Of a DNA stretch of 64,000 bases, positions 33,201 to 41,580 are shown one piece after another (the first letter of the stretch is position 1; every line of letters starts with the position of its first letter). Position numbers and translations under genes: made by a program. The DNA is taken from the NCBI GenBank assembly GCA_041300525.1, contig JBGLNJ010000001.1, forward strand, positions 372,001 through 436,000, given 5' to 3'. The notes beneath the pieces were generated by a model. The model had not been told where the DNA came from and did no database searches. It worked only from the letters and a program-made list of their open reading frames with translations. The stretch comes from JBGLNJ01 sp041300525. Its GTDB lineage: Bacteria > Chloroflexota > Anaerolineae > Fen-1058.

Positions 33201-35293
33201 GCGGCGCCGACATTGGTGAGGACAATACTGTAGGTGATGGTCTGGCCGGGGTAAACCATGCCGGCGGGCAGAGCCGTCTTGGCGGCCGTGTAGCTGGGCC
33301 GTTGGGGCGGGATGAAGCGAAGCGCCAACTGGTCTTCTATCGGGGCCGGGAAGGTTGTGCCGATGCCATAAAAGTAGAGCAAGCCTTCGGTTCCAGTCGC
33401 ATTTTCAAGCCCGATGGTGGCGCTCTGGCCGGTGCCGCGCGGCGTGGCCAAAGTCATCTGCTGATATTGGCACGTAATCTGGTGCGTGCCTTCCGAAAGC
33501 ACCATCTGGAAGCGGTAGGGCGGCATGGCGCCTGACGAATAAAATGTATCTTCCAGCGCGAAGGTGAAGATGGCCTGCCGGTTGGGCGCGCTCCCCAGCA
33601 CCTCATAGTACACGCCTTCGGTAATGGGGTTGGTGGACCAAATCCGCAAATCATCCCAATAGCAGGCGGCAAAGTTATTGGGGACCGCCGCCGCAGGGAG
33701 ATTGGCATTGGCGGAGGCCGTTGAACCTGCCCCAAAAGCAACCAAACCGTTGGTGCTAGGATAAACCTGGGTGTAGATGTTGGTGAAGAAGACGAAGGGG
33801 AAGGGAAGGCTAACCAAGTAGTATCTGTCATCGTAACCGGTGCCGCCGTCGGCAAAGGTGATGAGTTTGCTGGTTGTTAGCGGCTCAACCCAGGTGAAGG
33901 CCGGCCCGCTGGGCGCATAGCTATCCAGATAGGTATAGCCGGAGGACGTGGGGCCGCCGCTGTAGGCCTGAACCGGGAAACTCGTGGCTTTGGTAACCAA
34001 CGCATTGATATACGGGCTGTTGATGTAAGCGGTATTGGTGATATTGCCGCTCAGGGCCGTCAGCGAAACGCCAAAGGTGACCGTGACCTTTTGCCCGCCG
34101 GTCACCGCGCCGGTCCAGGTGATGCCGGTGGTATTCGCCAGCAACGTGCCGCCGCCCTGCGCGCTGGCCGAGCCAGGCCGATAAATGGTATTCGCTGGGA
34201 TGGGGTTGGTGAGGGTGGCGGTGGCGGTGATAGCCGACACACTGTTATACAAAACGACGGTGTAAGTGGCCCATCCGGTGGGGTGCATATTGGCGCTGGT
34301 GAGCGTGTTGGTGCTGGCGCTGAAATCGGCCGTGTTGATGCCATTGCCCGCCGTCGCCGAAACCGGCGTCGTAATGGCTGTGTCGGTGAGGGTGGCGGTA
34401 TTGGTGACTGAGCCGTTTGTTGCCGTCAGTGTCACGCGGAAGGTGGTGGTCACACTATTGTTGGGCGCAAGGCTTGCCGGTCCCCATACCACGGCATTGA
34501 GCGCGTTGCTATAAACCGCGCCGCCCGTCACTGAACCAAGCATATATTGGGCGCCCGCCGGAAGGGGGTCATTCAACGTGGGGGTGCCAGTTAGAATCCC
34601 GGAGTTGGTGAAAATAACGGTATAGGTCACCACCTCGCCGGTATAGCGCGCGCCAGCAGGTGCCGCCAATTTTTGGGCCACGTAACTGGGACCGGGGTCG
34701 CCCACAGTTACATCGTCGAGATACATATTGGCATTGTAGTCACTGACAGCCAGGAAGCCCAAACGCACATTCGTCTGGCTGATGTAAGGTGTGAGGTCCA
34801 CTGTGTATAGTTTCCAGCCCGTAGTGCCATTATTCCGCAGGATGGAGGTCAGCACCGTTGTGTAGTTAATGCCGCCATCGGTTGAAAGCTGTACGTCCAT
34901 CCGCCCGGCGCCAGAGGCTGTGCTATGAAAGTACCAAAATTTCAGGGAAGGGGAAGTTAAGTTGGAGAAATTCAATACCGGTGTTGCAAGCTGGGCTGCC
35001 CATCCAGGTGACGCCAGCCACCCATAATATTGCGCCATCCAACCGCCACTGTGCGGCGAGGCGGTAGGGGTGCTGCCACTAGATTGACGGGTCCAGGTAT
35101 AGGATGCCGTGCCCGTGATAACATTCAGTTGCCAGTTAGTGGGAGGAAAGGCGGTATTTTCAAATCCTTCACTGAGCACAGTGCCGCCGCCCGCCTGCGC
35201 GGGCGCAATGAAGAAGAACAAGGCGCCCACCAGCAACACGCTCACGGCCAAAGCTGCGCCCAAACTAACGATGCGGTGTTTCATGATTTTCAT
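30299..35293 (-). CDS. Giant secreted adhesin-like protein with jelly-roll, DUF11 and PKD domains, N-terminal part
   Basis: A 1,664-residue frame. A signal peptide spans residues 1-34 (VSLGAALAVSVLLVGALFFF to AQA). Module A (~38-205) and module B (~1065-1215) are jelly-roll/MAM-like units: LSEGFE..FPP.NW, then a GWxxxxVDL stretch and NMFIDAV/NMYLDDV. Module C starts at ~1605 and is cut by the stop. Between them are several DUF11-type repeats (TYTVIFTNSGILTGTPTLND pattern) at ~210-470, ~690-1060 and ~1505-1600, and PKD domains with YTWNFGDG at ~1225-1500. It is rich in Thr/Ser/Asn/Val. TAA at 30301-30299 and TAG at 30292-30290 interrupt the frame, which then continues. Probably a cell-surface or matrix protein. 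ATG 35293 or the fourth codon (35284) could be the start. Confidence 0.82.
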   Translation of the reverse strand: MKIMKHRIVSLGAALAVSVLLVGALFFFIAPAQAGGGTVLSEGFENTAFPPTNWQLNVITGTASYTWTRQSSGSTPTASPHSGGWMAQYYGWLASPGWAAQLATPVLNFSNLTSPSLKFWYFHSTASGAGRMDVQLSTDGGINYTTVLTSILRNNGTTGWKLYTVDLTPYISQTNVRLGFLAVSDYNANMYLDDVTVGDPGPSYVAQKLAAPAGARYTGEVVTYTVIFTNSGILTGTPTLNDPLPAGAQYMLGSVTGGAVYSNALNAVVWGPASLAPNNSVTTTFRVTLTATNGSVTNTATLTDTAITTPVSATAGNGINTADFSASTNTLTSANMHPTGWATYTVVLYNSVSAITATATLTNPIPANTIYRPGSASAQGGGTLLANTTGITWTGAVTGGQKVTVTFGVSLTALSGNITNTAYINSPYINALVTKATSFPVQAYSGGPTSSGYTYLDSYAPSGPAFTWVEPLTTSKLITFADGGTGYDDRYYLVSLPFPFVFFTNIYTQVYPSTNGLVAFGAGSTASANANLPAAAVPNNFAACYWDDLRIWSTNPITEGVYYEVLGSAPNRQAIFTFALEDTFYSSGAMPPYRFQMVLSEGTHQITCQYQQMTLATPRGTGQSATIGLENATGTEGLLYFYGIGTTFPAPIEDQLALRFIPPQRPSYTAAKTALPAGMVYPGQTITYSIVLTNVGAANGTATISDVVPAGVSYLGTVVGDPNQPTWDGTTVTWTGPLTPTQNTTVRFRAQVLPSFTGFITNTATLSDTLIPALLTVQASNQVAIPIYTTSSKTVTPVGMVSTGQLLTYTIGITNSGALSGTATMIDPIPAGAAYVPGSAVILAGGGALISNSTGITWTGLVTNGVGIQVRFNTTVSGIYGVITNTATLTDTAISAPVLVTTANLIASPLLSSSTKTVNAPAVQVGGTLTYTVQIKNTGVLTANGASLSDALPPQVTLDPAQLLASSGSVTGTASSVSWQGVVTSAATVYVTIPVTVLNNCCGQSLTNTAVISDPVLSAPMLAAAAPVTVYGANAVLSEGFESAFPPANWATTIVTDISSTGTPTWYTTTLGSYPTASPYSGAMAGFNSFSVGAGDAARLATPALNLAGASNPQLVFAMYHDPGYSAPPPSYDRIQIQVSTDGGTSYANVGLPIDRIATIAGWTLHAVDLSAYSEQSIRIGFLAISAYGNNMFIDAVGVYACGFAPRGVSFTYNPPSPIKDQAVDFTGVVLSGTAPFTYTWNFGDGSAVGTGNPLSHTYTISGNIAVVMTATNVFGGATYSQTLTVFPTPVTPTLTLTSSSPTFLGNPTSFTATLVSGSWPITYTWNFGDGTVLTNGLTISHTYAAAGSYPAVLTATNAAGQAVVSTTVSVGAAPGASFDHNSPVNAPVTTTVRFTFTGANATSWLWNFGDTFTSTLQNPSHTYAVPPAQTAQGYTVTLTTANAYGSVQASALVTVTNYFPVLTGLKLGPSVVSAYDSLLTYTIRVTNTGGLAASSANLVDTFPAGATGPALNVLVSRGSLSANTATGLTWNGALNPGEGLTLTFNLTPTAGCGNNVLTNTAVISDPLVSTVLTLTAPGTQLAVGVVLAEEFDVALFPPSGWGTAVITDTGTYGVPVWTWITVGANPAASPHRGAAMIKFNSYDSDAGDAVRLYTSLLDFSTVA

Positions 35294-35443
35294 CCTGGTC
35301 TGCCTTTCTACGGTAAGGCGGGAGCTTGAGCCCCGTGAGGAATCTTTTAACTCGTGTTCATTCGTGAAACTCGTGGCTGGAAAAACGCCGAGTCTAAACT
35401 ACGCCTCTCCGACAGGCTGCCAGCATGACCTTTGAATAGCATT

Positions 35444-35488
35444 GGGCGCCAATCTAACCAACACGATTATACCCCGATTCAGATTTCA
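35444..35488 (-). promoter_or_regulatory. 45-base shared upstream element, copy 2, with TATAAT
   Basis: Second copy of the element at 28690-28734, here about 150 bases upstream of the adhesin ATG. TATAAT on the minus strand is at 35471-35466. The gap 35294-35537 otherwise holds TTCATTCGTG-type and CCGACCTCTG-type degenerate repeats and no gene. Confidence 0.55.
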
Positions 35489-35537
35489 CACTGGCAAACC
35501 GGCCTCCGACCTCTGATTTCCGACTTCCGACCTCTGC

Positions 35538-37031
35538 CTACTGATCCCCCACCACCGCATTGCTGTCATTCCGGCACGCGCACGCCGTCCGCGTCTGGTC
35601 GCCCTTGGTCAGCGTGCCATCGTACATGGACGTGAGATGCACTCGCCAGCCGGAAAACACCAGCGGCATCGGCCCATCGGCGGCGATCCATTCGCCGTTA
35701 TATCGGCGCGCGATGTGGACGTGTGTCCCGTCGGAAAAACCGCCTTCGCACGAGGGATGCCCCACGCGATCGCCCGTCTTGAGCTTGACGCCTTGCGCCA
35801 CGCGGTCGCGCGTCGCCAGGTGAAGGTACTGGATCGTCCAGCCGACCTGCTCGCGGTCGCCTCCGCCAATGGCCTGTATGATCATGCCCGTGTCGCTTCG
35901 GACGACCACGCCGTCCGCCACCGCCGTCACCCAGGCGTCGGTGTCGTAACAACCCGTGCGCGTGTCGGAGGGGATAAAGTCAACCGCAGCCCAGGCGCTG
36001 CCGTTGCCCCACCCGCCGTGCGGCCCGCCGCTATAGTACCAGGTCTCGCCTTTGCTCCACGGCAACCGGAGCGCCGGCAGCGTCAGCGTCGGCGGCACAA
36101 GCGGCTCGACGGACTTTACAAACGGATCGCCAAACAAACGCGTGTAGGCCGACGCAAAGCCGTTCGGGCCAAGCGCCTCCAGCCAACTGGCCCAATCGCT
36201 GACCCTCGCCAGTTCCGTCTGCAAGGCAATCGTCCCGGCGTTTAGCCCCGGCGCAAGCAGCACACGCGATCCATCCTCAAAGCGCGCGGTCGTGTAGCCG
36301 CGCGTCTTGTAACCATAGTAGCCGTCGTTGAGATGATCGGCGGCGCGGGCCAACTGCTTGACCAATCCCTTGTAATTCGGATCGCCAAAGCCCAGCGGGA
36401 ACGTGATGGATTGCCAATCGGGCGTGGGATCGGAAAGCCAATGGCTCTGGTATTCCAGCAGCGCCAACAGGACGCGCGGCCCCACGCTGTACCGATTCGC
36501 CACCAGTTGCACGATCTGCGCGCCCGTGAGCGTTACGTGGTCCACTTCTTCGGTATAGGATTTCAGGTATCCCTTTTGCGTGCGAACAAAAGCGTCCACG
36601 TCAAAGCCGACGTAAGCCGGGCTGTAGACCAGCTCGCTATCGGGAACAAGCTTGTTCGCCGGGCCGGTGCGCGTGACTCTGACCGGGACGTTGATCGGCT
36701 GGCCGGCCTTGACGTGATTCGCATCAGGCAGGCCGTTCATGGCGACCAGGTCATCCGCCGTCGTGCCGTATTGAAGCGCCACCCGACCCAACGTATCGCC
36801 GGGTTGGAGCAGGTAAACTTCGGTCGGCTGCGGCGGGCGGTTGCGGGTTGGGTCGGGCGTGGGCGTGCGGAACGACACACGCGCGGTCGGCGCAGCCGCG
36901 ACGCGAGGCGCCTGGTGCAGCGCGACGACGGTGGTGGGCAAGTCTTCCTGCCGGGGAGAAGACGACGGCGCGCTGCTGCACGCGGACACCAGCAGCATGA
37001 GCGTCAATGGAACGGTGAAGATATGTTTCAT
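35538..37031 (-). CDS. LysM-M23 family lipoprotein (peptidoglycan metallopeptidase-like)
   Basis: A 497-residue lipoprotein starting at ATG 37031 (MKHIFTVPLTLMLLVSACSS), with the lipobox cysteine in LVSAC. A Ser/Pro/Thr linker leads to one LysM domain (~76-125, VYLLQPGDTLGRVALQYGTT to INVPV). A helical region follows (~150-340). The C-terminal M23/LytM-like domain (~345-480) has AWAAVDFIPSD in the place of the first metal ligand motif, IQYLHLATRDRVAQGVKLKT, and GTHVHIARR as the HxH motif. A His is not visible at the usual HxxxD position (GSAWAAVDF), so it may be a non-catalytic or atypical member. The 69 codons upstream of 37031 in this frame lack coding character. Confidence 0.82.
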   Translation of the reverse strand: MKHIFTVPLTLMLLVSACSSAPSSSPRQEDLPTTVVALHQAPRVAAAPTARVSFRTPTPDPTRNRPPQPTEVYLLQPGDTLGRVALQYGTTADDLVAMNGLPDANHVKAGQPINVPVRVTRTGPANKLVPDSELVYSPAYVGFDVDAFVRTQKGYLKSYTEEVDHVTLTGAQIVQLVANRYSVGPRVLLALLEYQSHWLSDPTPDWQSITFPLGFGDPNYKGLVKQLARAADHLNDGYYGYKTRGYTTARFEDGSRVLLAPGLNAGTIALQTELARVSDWASWLEALGPNGFASAYTRLFGDPFVKSVEPLVPPTLTLPALRLPWSKGETWYYSGGPHGGWGNGSAWAAVDFIPSDTRTGCYDTDAWVTAVADGVVVRSDTGMIIQAIGGGDREQVGWTIQYLHLATRDRVAQGVKLKTGDRVGHPSCEGGFSDGTHVHIARRYNGEWIAADGPMPLVFSGWRVHLTSMYDGTLTKGDQTRTACACRNDSNAVVGDQ

Positions 37032-37184
37032 AGGCTGAGGTACTGTACCGCAAATTGGAAAATCTGGCAAGGCAGCGGATGGAGGCACGCAAGTGAATCT
37101 GGAATACGACCTCTCGACGGCAGACCGCCGATTGCCAACCGCACAGCCGGAACATCTGCACCCGGCGAACCGTCTAGCAGGTGG

Positions 37185-37190
37185 TATAAT
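37185..37190 (+). promoter_or_regulatory. Probable -10 of the second PBP gene
   Basis: TATAAT at 37185-37190 in the context GTGGTATAATACGG lies 31 bases before the GTG start. No good -35 is seen. GGTATAAT also occurs in the two 45-base shared elements. Confidence 0.5.
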
Positions 37191-37220
37191 ACGGCCCGAC
37201 GTAACGCTCTTGGAGACACT

Positions 37221-39764
37221 GTGAACGACCGTACTCAAAAGTCACAACTACCTCCCGACCCGACACGACCTCGACCGCGCAGTGCGCCGGTCAACCGAGC
37301 GCCCGGCCCGCGCACGAGCGGCTGGGGAGGAGCGGTCCGCACGCCGCCGCCAGTGCCCCCCACCCCACCGTACATCCCGCCTGCGCCGCCTCGCCGCAGC
37401 GCGGGTGGGACGATTGGGCAAATCGTGTCGTTGGGCGCGTTCGTCCTGGTGATGTTGTTTTTTGCTATGGTGATCGCGCTGTCCATCGGCTACATCTACA
37501 TCGCGCGCCAGTTGCCGCCGCCCGAAGAGTTGCAAGCGCGCGCCGATGCGCAGTTCGTGTCCAGCCAGATTTACGCGCGCGATGGCTCGCTGCTCTACGA
37601 GTTGATAGATCCACACGGAGGCAAGCGACAAAAGATTGCACTTTCGGAACTCCCGGAAGCCCTCACACGTGCCGTGCTGGATACTGAAGATCCAAACTTT
37701 TACCGCCATCCCGGCTTTGACCCAATAGGCATCGTCCGTGTGTTGTGGTACGCCGCCAACGAACGAGAATTCGTCGCGGGCGGCTCGACCATCACGCAGC
37801 AACTCGTCCGCAATCTGCTCCTGACCAACGAGCGCACCGACCGCACATTCAAGCGCAAGGTCAAAGAGATCATCCTGGCATACGAGATCACGCGCCGCTA
37901 TCCGCGCGACCAGATTCTCGAAATGTATTTGAACGAAGCCTACTTTGGCAACCTGGCTTATGGCGTGGAGGCCGCTTCGGAAACATACTTTGGCAAAAGC
38001 GCCAAGAGTCTGACACTGGCCGAGGCATCGTTCATCGCGGGGCTGCCACAATCGCCGGCAGTTTATGATCCCTTCACGACCGACGGTCGAACCGAGGCGC
38101 TGCGCCGCCAGAAGGATGTGCTGCGCTTGATGGTCAAGCAGGGCGACATCACGCAGCAAGAAGCCGACGCGGCCGCTCAACAAACCGCAGCGTACAAGTT
38201 CGCGCCGCCCCGCAGCGACGCACTCAAGGTGGCGCCACATTTTGTGATCTATGTGCGCCAGTTGGTGGAGGAGCAGTTCGGCCCCGAAGCGCTTTACCGC
38301 GACGGCCTCAAAATCTATACGACGCTCGACCCCAAGCTGCAAGCTACCGCCGAACAAGTGGCGCGCGAGCAGATCGCCAAACTCCAAGACAAGCACGTAA
38401 CCAATGCCGCGCTCATCGCGCTGGACACGCACACCGGCGAAATCCTGACCCTGCTGGGCAGCGTGGATTTTTACGACAAGGACATTGACGGGCAGGTGAA
38501 CGTTGCGCTGCGCTCGCGCCAGCCCGGCTCGTCCATCAAGCCGCTGGCCTATGTCACCGCGTTCCAAAAAGGCTGGACGCCGTCCACGTTGATCTGGGAC
38601 GTGCCGACGGTCTTTACGAACACCTACGGCCAGACCTATTCGCCCAAGAACTATGACGGCCAGTTTCACGGCCCCGTCACCATCCGCTCGGCGCTGGCGA
38701 ACTCGTACAACCTTCCCGCCGTCAAAACATTGGACTTTGTGGGGCTGCCCGCGTTCCTGGACACGGCCCGCTCGTTCGGCATCACCACGTTGACGCGCGA
38801 CGATTACTGGCTAGCGTTGACGCTCGGCGGCGGCGAGGTGCCGCTGATCGAAATGGCGGGTGTGTACCAGGTGTTTGCCAATGGAGGCAAGCGGATGCCA
38901 CCGGTGGCGATCCGCCAGGTGACGAACGTCCAGGGCAAAGTCATTTGCCAGTTCACGCCCCCCCTTTCGGACAGTGGGGGGGCTGGCGTCAAGCCGTGCC
39001 AGCTCTCGCCCGACACCGGCAAACAAGTCATCAAGCCGGAGCACGCTTATCTCATCACCAGCATCTTGTCCGACAAGCGCGCGCGCTGCCCGGCGTTCGG
39101 CTGCCCCAACTCGCTCGAGCTCCAGGTGCAACCCGTGGCCGCCAAGACCGGCACGACCAACGACTATAAAGACAACTGGACGTTGGGCTACACGCCCGAC
39201 CTCGTCGTGGGCGTCTGGGTGGGCAACTCGGACAACACGCCGATGAAGGGCACTACCGGCGTCACCGGCGCTGCGCCCATCTGGCACAACTTTTTGGAAC
39301 AAGTCGGCAAGACCATGCAGATCAAGGACTTCCACCGTCCAGCCGGAATTGTCAAAAAAGAAATCTGCGCCGACACGGGCACGCTGCCCAGCGAATTCTG
39401 TCCGCAAAAGACGAGCGAAATCTTTGCGCAAGATCAACCGCCGCTTGGCCCGGAGCAGGACCCGCATCGCCCGACGTGTCCCGACGTTCCGCCGGGCGTG
39501 GCGCTGTTCGGCTTTCCGGGCGCGGATGCGTTCGTGCGCGCGTGGGCCACATCGCCAGCGGGACTCAAGTGGGCGCAGGCGCGCGGCGTGACGCTCGCCC
39601 CGATGGATTGCAGCAGCGCGCCGGGCGTCGCGGTAGGGCCGGTCGTCATCAGCATCGCTTCACCCGCGGAAGGCGCGACCCTCGCGTGGTTGAGGCCGAC
39701 GCGCCGCTGGATCGCATCCCGCTCTTTGTGCCGGCCGGCAGCATCATCCCAATGGGCAAGATGA
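37221..39764 (+). CDS. Class A penicillin-binding protein with a chimeric C-terminus
   Basis: The GTG start at 37221 follows GGAG by 5 bases; the longer open frame upstream overlaps the lipoprotein gene and is not coding. Residues 1-60 are a Pro/Arg-rich cytoplasmic tail, followed by a membrane helix (~70-95). The GT51 domain has LDTEDPNFYRHPGFDPIGI, VAGGSTITQQLVRN and EMYLNEAYFGNLAYGVEAAS. The transpeptidase has SSIK (S437), ANSYNLPAV and AAKTGTTNDYKDNW. A short loop at ~38955-38990 (CCCCCCC...GGGGGGG hairpin, PLSDSGGAG) interrupts the transpeptidase region. The Ig-like tail starts VVISIASPAEGATL, then homology ends at ~39688 and the last ~25 residues are an out-of-frame read of a GH31 gene end. 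Confidence 0.9.
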   Translation: MNDRTQKSQLPPDPTRPRPRSAPVNRAPGPRTSGWGGAVRTPPPVPPTPPYIPPAPPRRSAGGTIGQIVSLGAFVLVMLFFAMVIALSIGYIYIARQLPPPEELQARADAQFVSSQIYARDGSLLYELIDPHGGKRQKIALSELPEALTRAVLDTEDPNFYRHPGFDPIGIVRVLWYAANEREFVAGGSTITQQLVRNLLLTNERTDRTFKRKVKEIILAYEITRRYPRDQILEMYLNEAYFGNLAYGVEAASETYFGKSAKSLTLAEASFIAGLPQSPAVYDPFTTDGRTEALRRQKDVLRLMVKQGDITQQEADAAAQQTAAYKFAPPRSDALKVAPHFVIYVRQLVEEQFGPEALYRDGLKIYTTLDPKLQATAEQVAREQIAKLQDKHVTNAALIALDTHTGEILTLLGSVDFYDKDIDGQVNVALRSRQPGSSIKPLAYVTAFQKGWTPSTLIWDVPTVFTNTYGQTYSPKNYDGQFHGPVTIRSALANSYNLPAVKTLDFVGLPAFLDTARSFGITTLTRDDYWLALTLGGGEVPLIEMAGVYQVFANGGKRMPPVAIRQVTNVQGKVICQFTPPLSDSGGAGVKPCQLSPDTGKQVIKPEHAYLITSILSDKRARCPAFGCPNSLELQVQPVAAKTGTTNDYKDNWTLGYTPDLVVGVWVGNSDNTPMKGTTGVTGAAPIWHNFLEQVGKTMQIKDFHRPAGIVKKEICADTGTLPSEFCPQKTSEIFAQDQPPLGPEQDPHRPTCPDVPPGVALFGFPGADAFVRAWATSPAGLKWAQARGVTLAPMDCSSAPGVAVGPVVISIASPAEGATLAWLRPTRRWIASRSLCRPAASSQWAR

Positions 39765-40117
39765 TGCGGCACGTCGGTGAACAGCCCGACGATCTCAGGC
39801 AAGCTTACGTCTTTCCTCATCCAGGCCACGGGCGCGGGACGTTCACCCTGGTCGAAGACGACGGCATTAGCTTGGGCTATCAACGCGGCGAGGTCACCGA
39901 GGTGACACTGGAGATCTCGTCCGAACCCGATCTCGTCACGGTACAAGTCCACCCGCCTCGCGGTGGCTATCGCTTGCCCTACACTGAGATCGAATTCATC
40001 TTGCCGCCCGGCGAAGCGCGCCCTGTGCTGGCGCGAGATGGATGCCAAGTTCACGTAGATGCGCTGGGTCGGCGGCATGTCATCGTCCCGGTAGAACCCC
40101 AGCTTCAGGAAGCATGA
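39689..40117 (+). pseudogene. 3' end of a GH31 alpha-glucosidase gene fused behind the PBP
   Basis: In the +1 frame relative to the PBP, codons from 39689 encode VVEADAPLDRIPLFVPAGSI and then IPMGKMMRHVGE, the beta-sandwich that follows the GH31 barrel. FTLVEDDGISLGYQRGEVTE is a DUF5110-like end domain, closing at TGA 40115-40117. The catalytic domain is absent. It is not a copy of the intact GH31 gene at 43767, whose corresponding region reads ITVDAPFGRTPRFLRRGYIL. A deletion joining two genes (or an assembly join) removed the PBP tail and about 75% of this gene. Confidence 0.85.
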
Positions 40118-40130
40118 ACCGCACACAATG

Positions 40131-40288
40131 AATCAAATGGGTGTGACCAAATCCGGTTGATGCCACGCTCCGCGTCTGCCGGACTGCCGAACTTGTTCGG
40201 CGCAAGTGTGCCTCAACAAGCCTGCCCTGAGCGGTAGCGAAGGGTTGAGGACTCTGATCAACTGATTTTGGTCGCACCCAAATCAAAT
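40131..40288. mobile_element. 142-bp MITE-like element with 23-bp terminal inverted repeats and 8-bp target duplication
   Basis: The element covers 40139-40280. Left terminus 40139-40161 (GGGTGTGACCAAATCCGGTT...) is matched by the complement of 40257-40279 (GGGTGCGACCAAAATCAGTT...). Direct repeats AATCAAAT flank it at 40131-40138 and 40281-40288. Inside are two further hairpins: CCGAACTTGTTCGG (40187-40200) and a CCTCAAC/GTTGAGG stem. It has no room for a transposase. GGG ends with an 8-bp duplication would fit several transposase families (for example IS1595, ISL3 or IS256); the family is not determined. The MFS start codon lies two bases after the right direct repeat. Confidence 0.8.
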
Positions 40289-40290
40289 CT

Positions 40291-41481
40291 ATGGCCGAGT
40301 CAACACGAGTACACGCAGAGACCGTCGCCCTGGGCATCCACAACCGCCGATTGACCATTGCGCTGTACTCGGCGGCAGTGTTTTTGTTTTGGATGGCGCA
40401 GTACCTTTACCTGCCCACGCTGCCCACCTACATCCAGAGCAAAGCCAACGACCTGGCGGTCGTCGGTGTGGTGCTTGCGATGTACGGTTTGTGGCAAGGG
40501 ATCATTCGCCTGCCGTTGGGCATCGCGTCTGACTGGCTGGGCTGGCGCAAGCCGTTTGTCTTGATCGGATTGGCGCTGGCGGGGTTCGGCGCGTGGATCA
40601 TGGGCACAACTGGCAGCGTGAACGGCTTGACGGTCGGGCGCGCGATCACGGGACTGGCGGCGGGCACATGGGTGCCGCTCGTCGTGGGCTTTAGCGCGCT
40701 GTTTCCACCCAAGGAAGCCGTCAAGGCCAGCGCCTTGCTCACGTTGTTCAACTCGATCGGGCGCATCCTGGCCACATCCATCACTGGCTCGCTCAATGGG
40801 ATAGGCGGATACTCGCTGGCCTTTTATATTGCTACCGGCATCGCGGGGCTGTCGGTGCTCATGATGCTGACCGTCGGCGAGACGCGCCGCCCGATCAAGC
40901 AACCGTCAGTGGGAAACATTGGCCGCCTGATCGTGAGGCGAGATGTGCTGCTGCCCTCGTTGCTTAGCGCGGTGGGTCAGTATGTGAACTGGGCGATTAG
41001 CTTTGGCTTCATGGCAGTGCTCGTCAAACAATTTGGCGGAACCGACGTCGCGCAAAGCCTGTTTGTGACGTTGAACATTGCCATGATGGCGACGGGCAAT
41101 CTGGCGACGACTTGCATTATCAATCGCCTGGGCGCGCGGCGATTGGTGATGACCAGCTTTGCACTCATGTCAGCAGCGATCGGAGTTGCCGCCATCGCGC
41201 CAACGTTGGGGGTGTTGGCAGTGGCACAGGCCAGCCTGGGATTGGCGCATGGGATTGGCTATCCGGCGCTGATGGGCGTGAGCATTCAGCAAGTCCGGGA
41301 CGCCGAACGATCCACGGCGATGGGACTGCACCAAGCCGTTTATGCGATTGGCATGTTTGCCGGTCCGGCGCTCAGCGGCGTAATCGCCCAGGCGATGGGC
41401 ATTCAGCCGATGTTTGGCGTCACCGCGGCCATGTGCTTGACATTGGGATTGCTGGGCGCGCGCTGGCTCGACAGGCAGTGA
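40291..41481 (+). CDS. MFS transporter (first of three in the catabolic cluster)
   Basis: A 396-residue major facilitator with 12 hydrophobic helices. The loop 2-3 motif appears as GIASDWLGWRKPFVLIG and is partly repeated in the second half (INRLGARRLVMTS). AGTWVPLVVGFSALFPPKEA follows helix 5. Drug- or sugar-type carriers share this pattern; substrate cannot be read from sequence. The ATG sits 2 bases after the MITE target duplication with no Shine-Dalgarno, so the insertion has probably replaced the native leader and may affect expression. The transaldolase follows 99 bases downstream. Confidence 0.88.
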   Translation: MAESTRVHAETVALGIHNRRLTIALYSAAVFLFWMAQYLYLPTLPTYIQSKANDLAVVGVVLAMYGLWQGIIRLPLGIASDWLGWRKPFVLIGLALAGFGAWIMGTTGSVNGLTVGRAITGLAAGTWVPLVVGFSALFPPKEAVKASALLTLFNSIGRILATSITGSLNGIGGYSLAFYIATGIAGLSVLMMLTVGETRRPIKQPSVGNIGRLIVRRDVLLPSLLSAVGQYVNWAISFGFMAVLVKQFGGTDVAQSLFVTLNIAMMATGNLATTCIINRLGARRLVMTSFALMSAAIGVAAIAPTLGVLAVAQASLGLAHGIGYPALMGVSIQQVRDAERSTAMGLHQAVYAIGMFAGPALSGVIAQAMGIQPMFGVTAAMCLTLGLLGARWLDRQ

Positions 41482-41580
41482 TGGCGCGGACGACAGAGAC
41501 GATGGCGCTCAAGCGCAATCCGCAAACGAGCACGGAACCGTGAGTTCAAATTTCAAGAGCGATTTGTGAGGAGAATGAAA

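Noticed and set aside
36333..37220. A 296-codon open extension upstream of the second PBP
   Set aside because: It is antisense to the LysM-M23 lipoprotein, and a GTG with a good GGAG ribosome site at 37221 gives a normal PBP N-terminus.
37248..38669. A 473-codon minus-strand frame opposite the second PBP
   Set aside because: Shadow of the PBP coding strand; no family resemblance.
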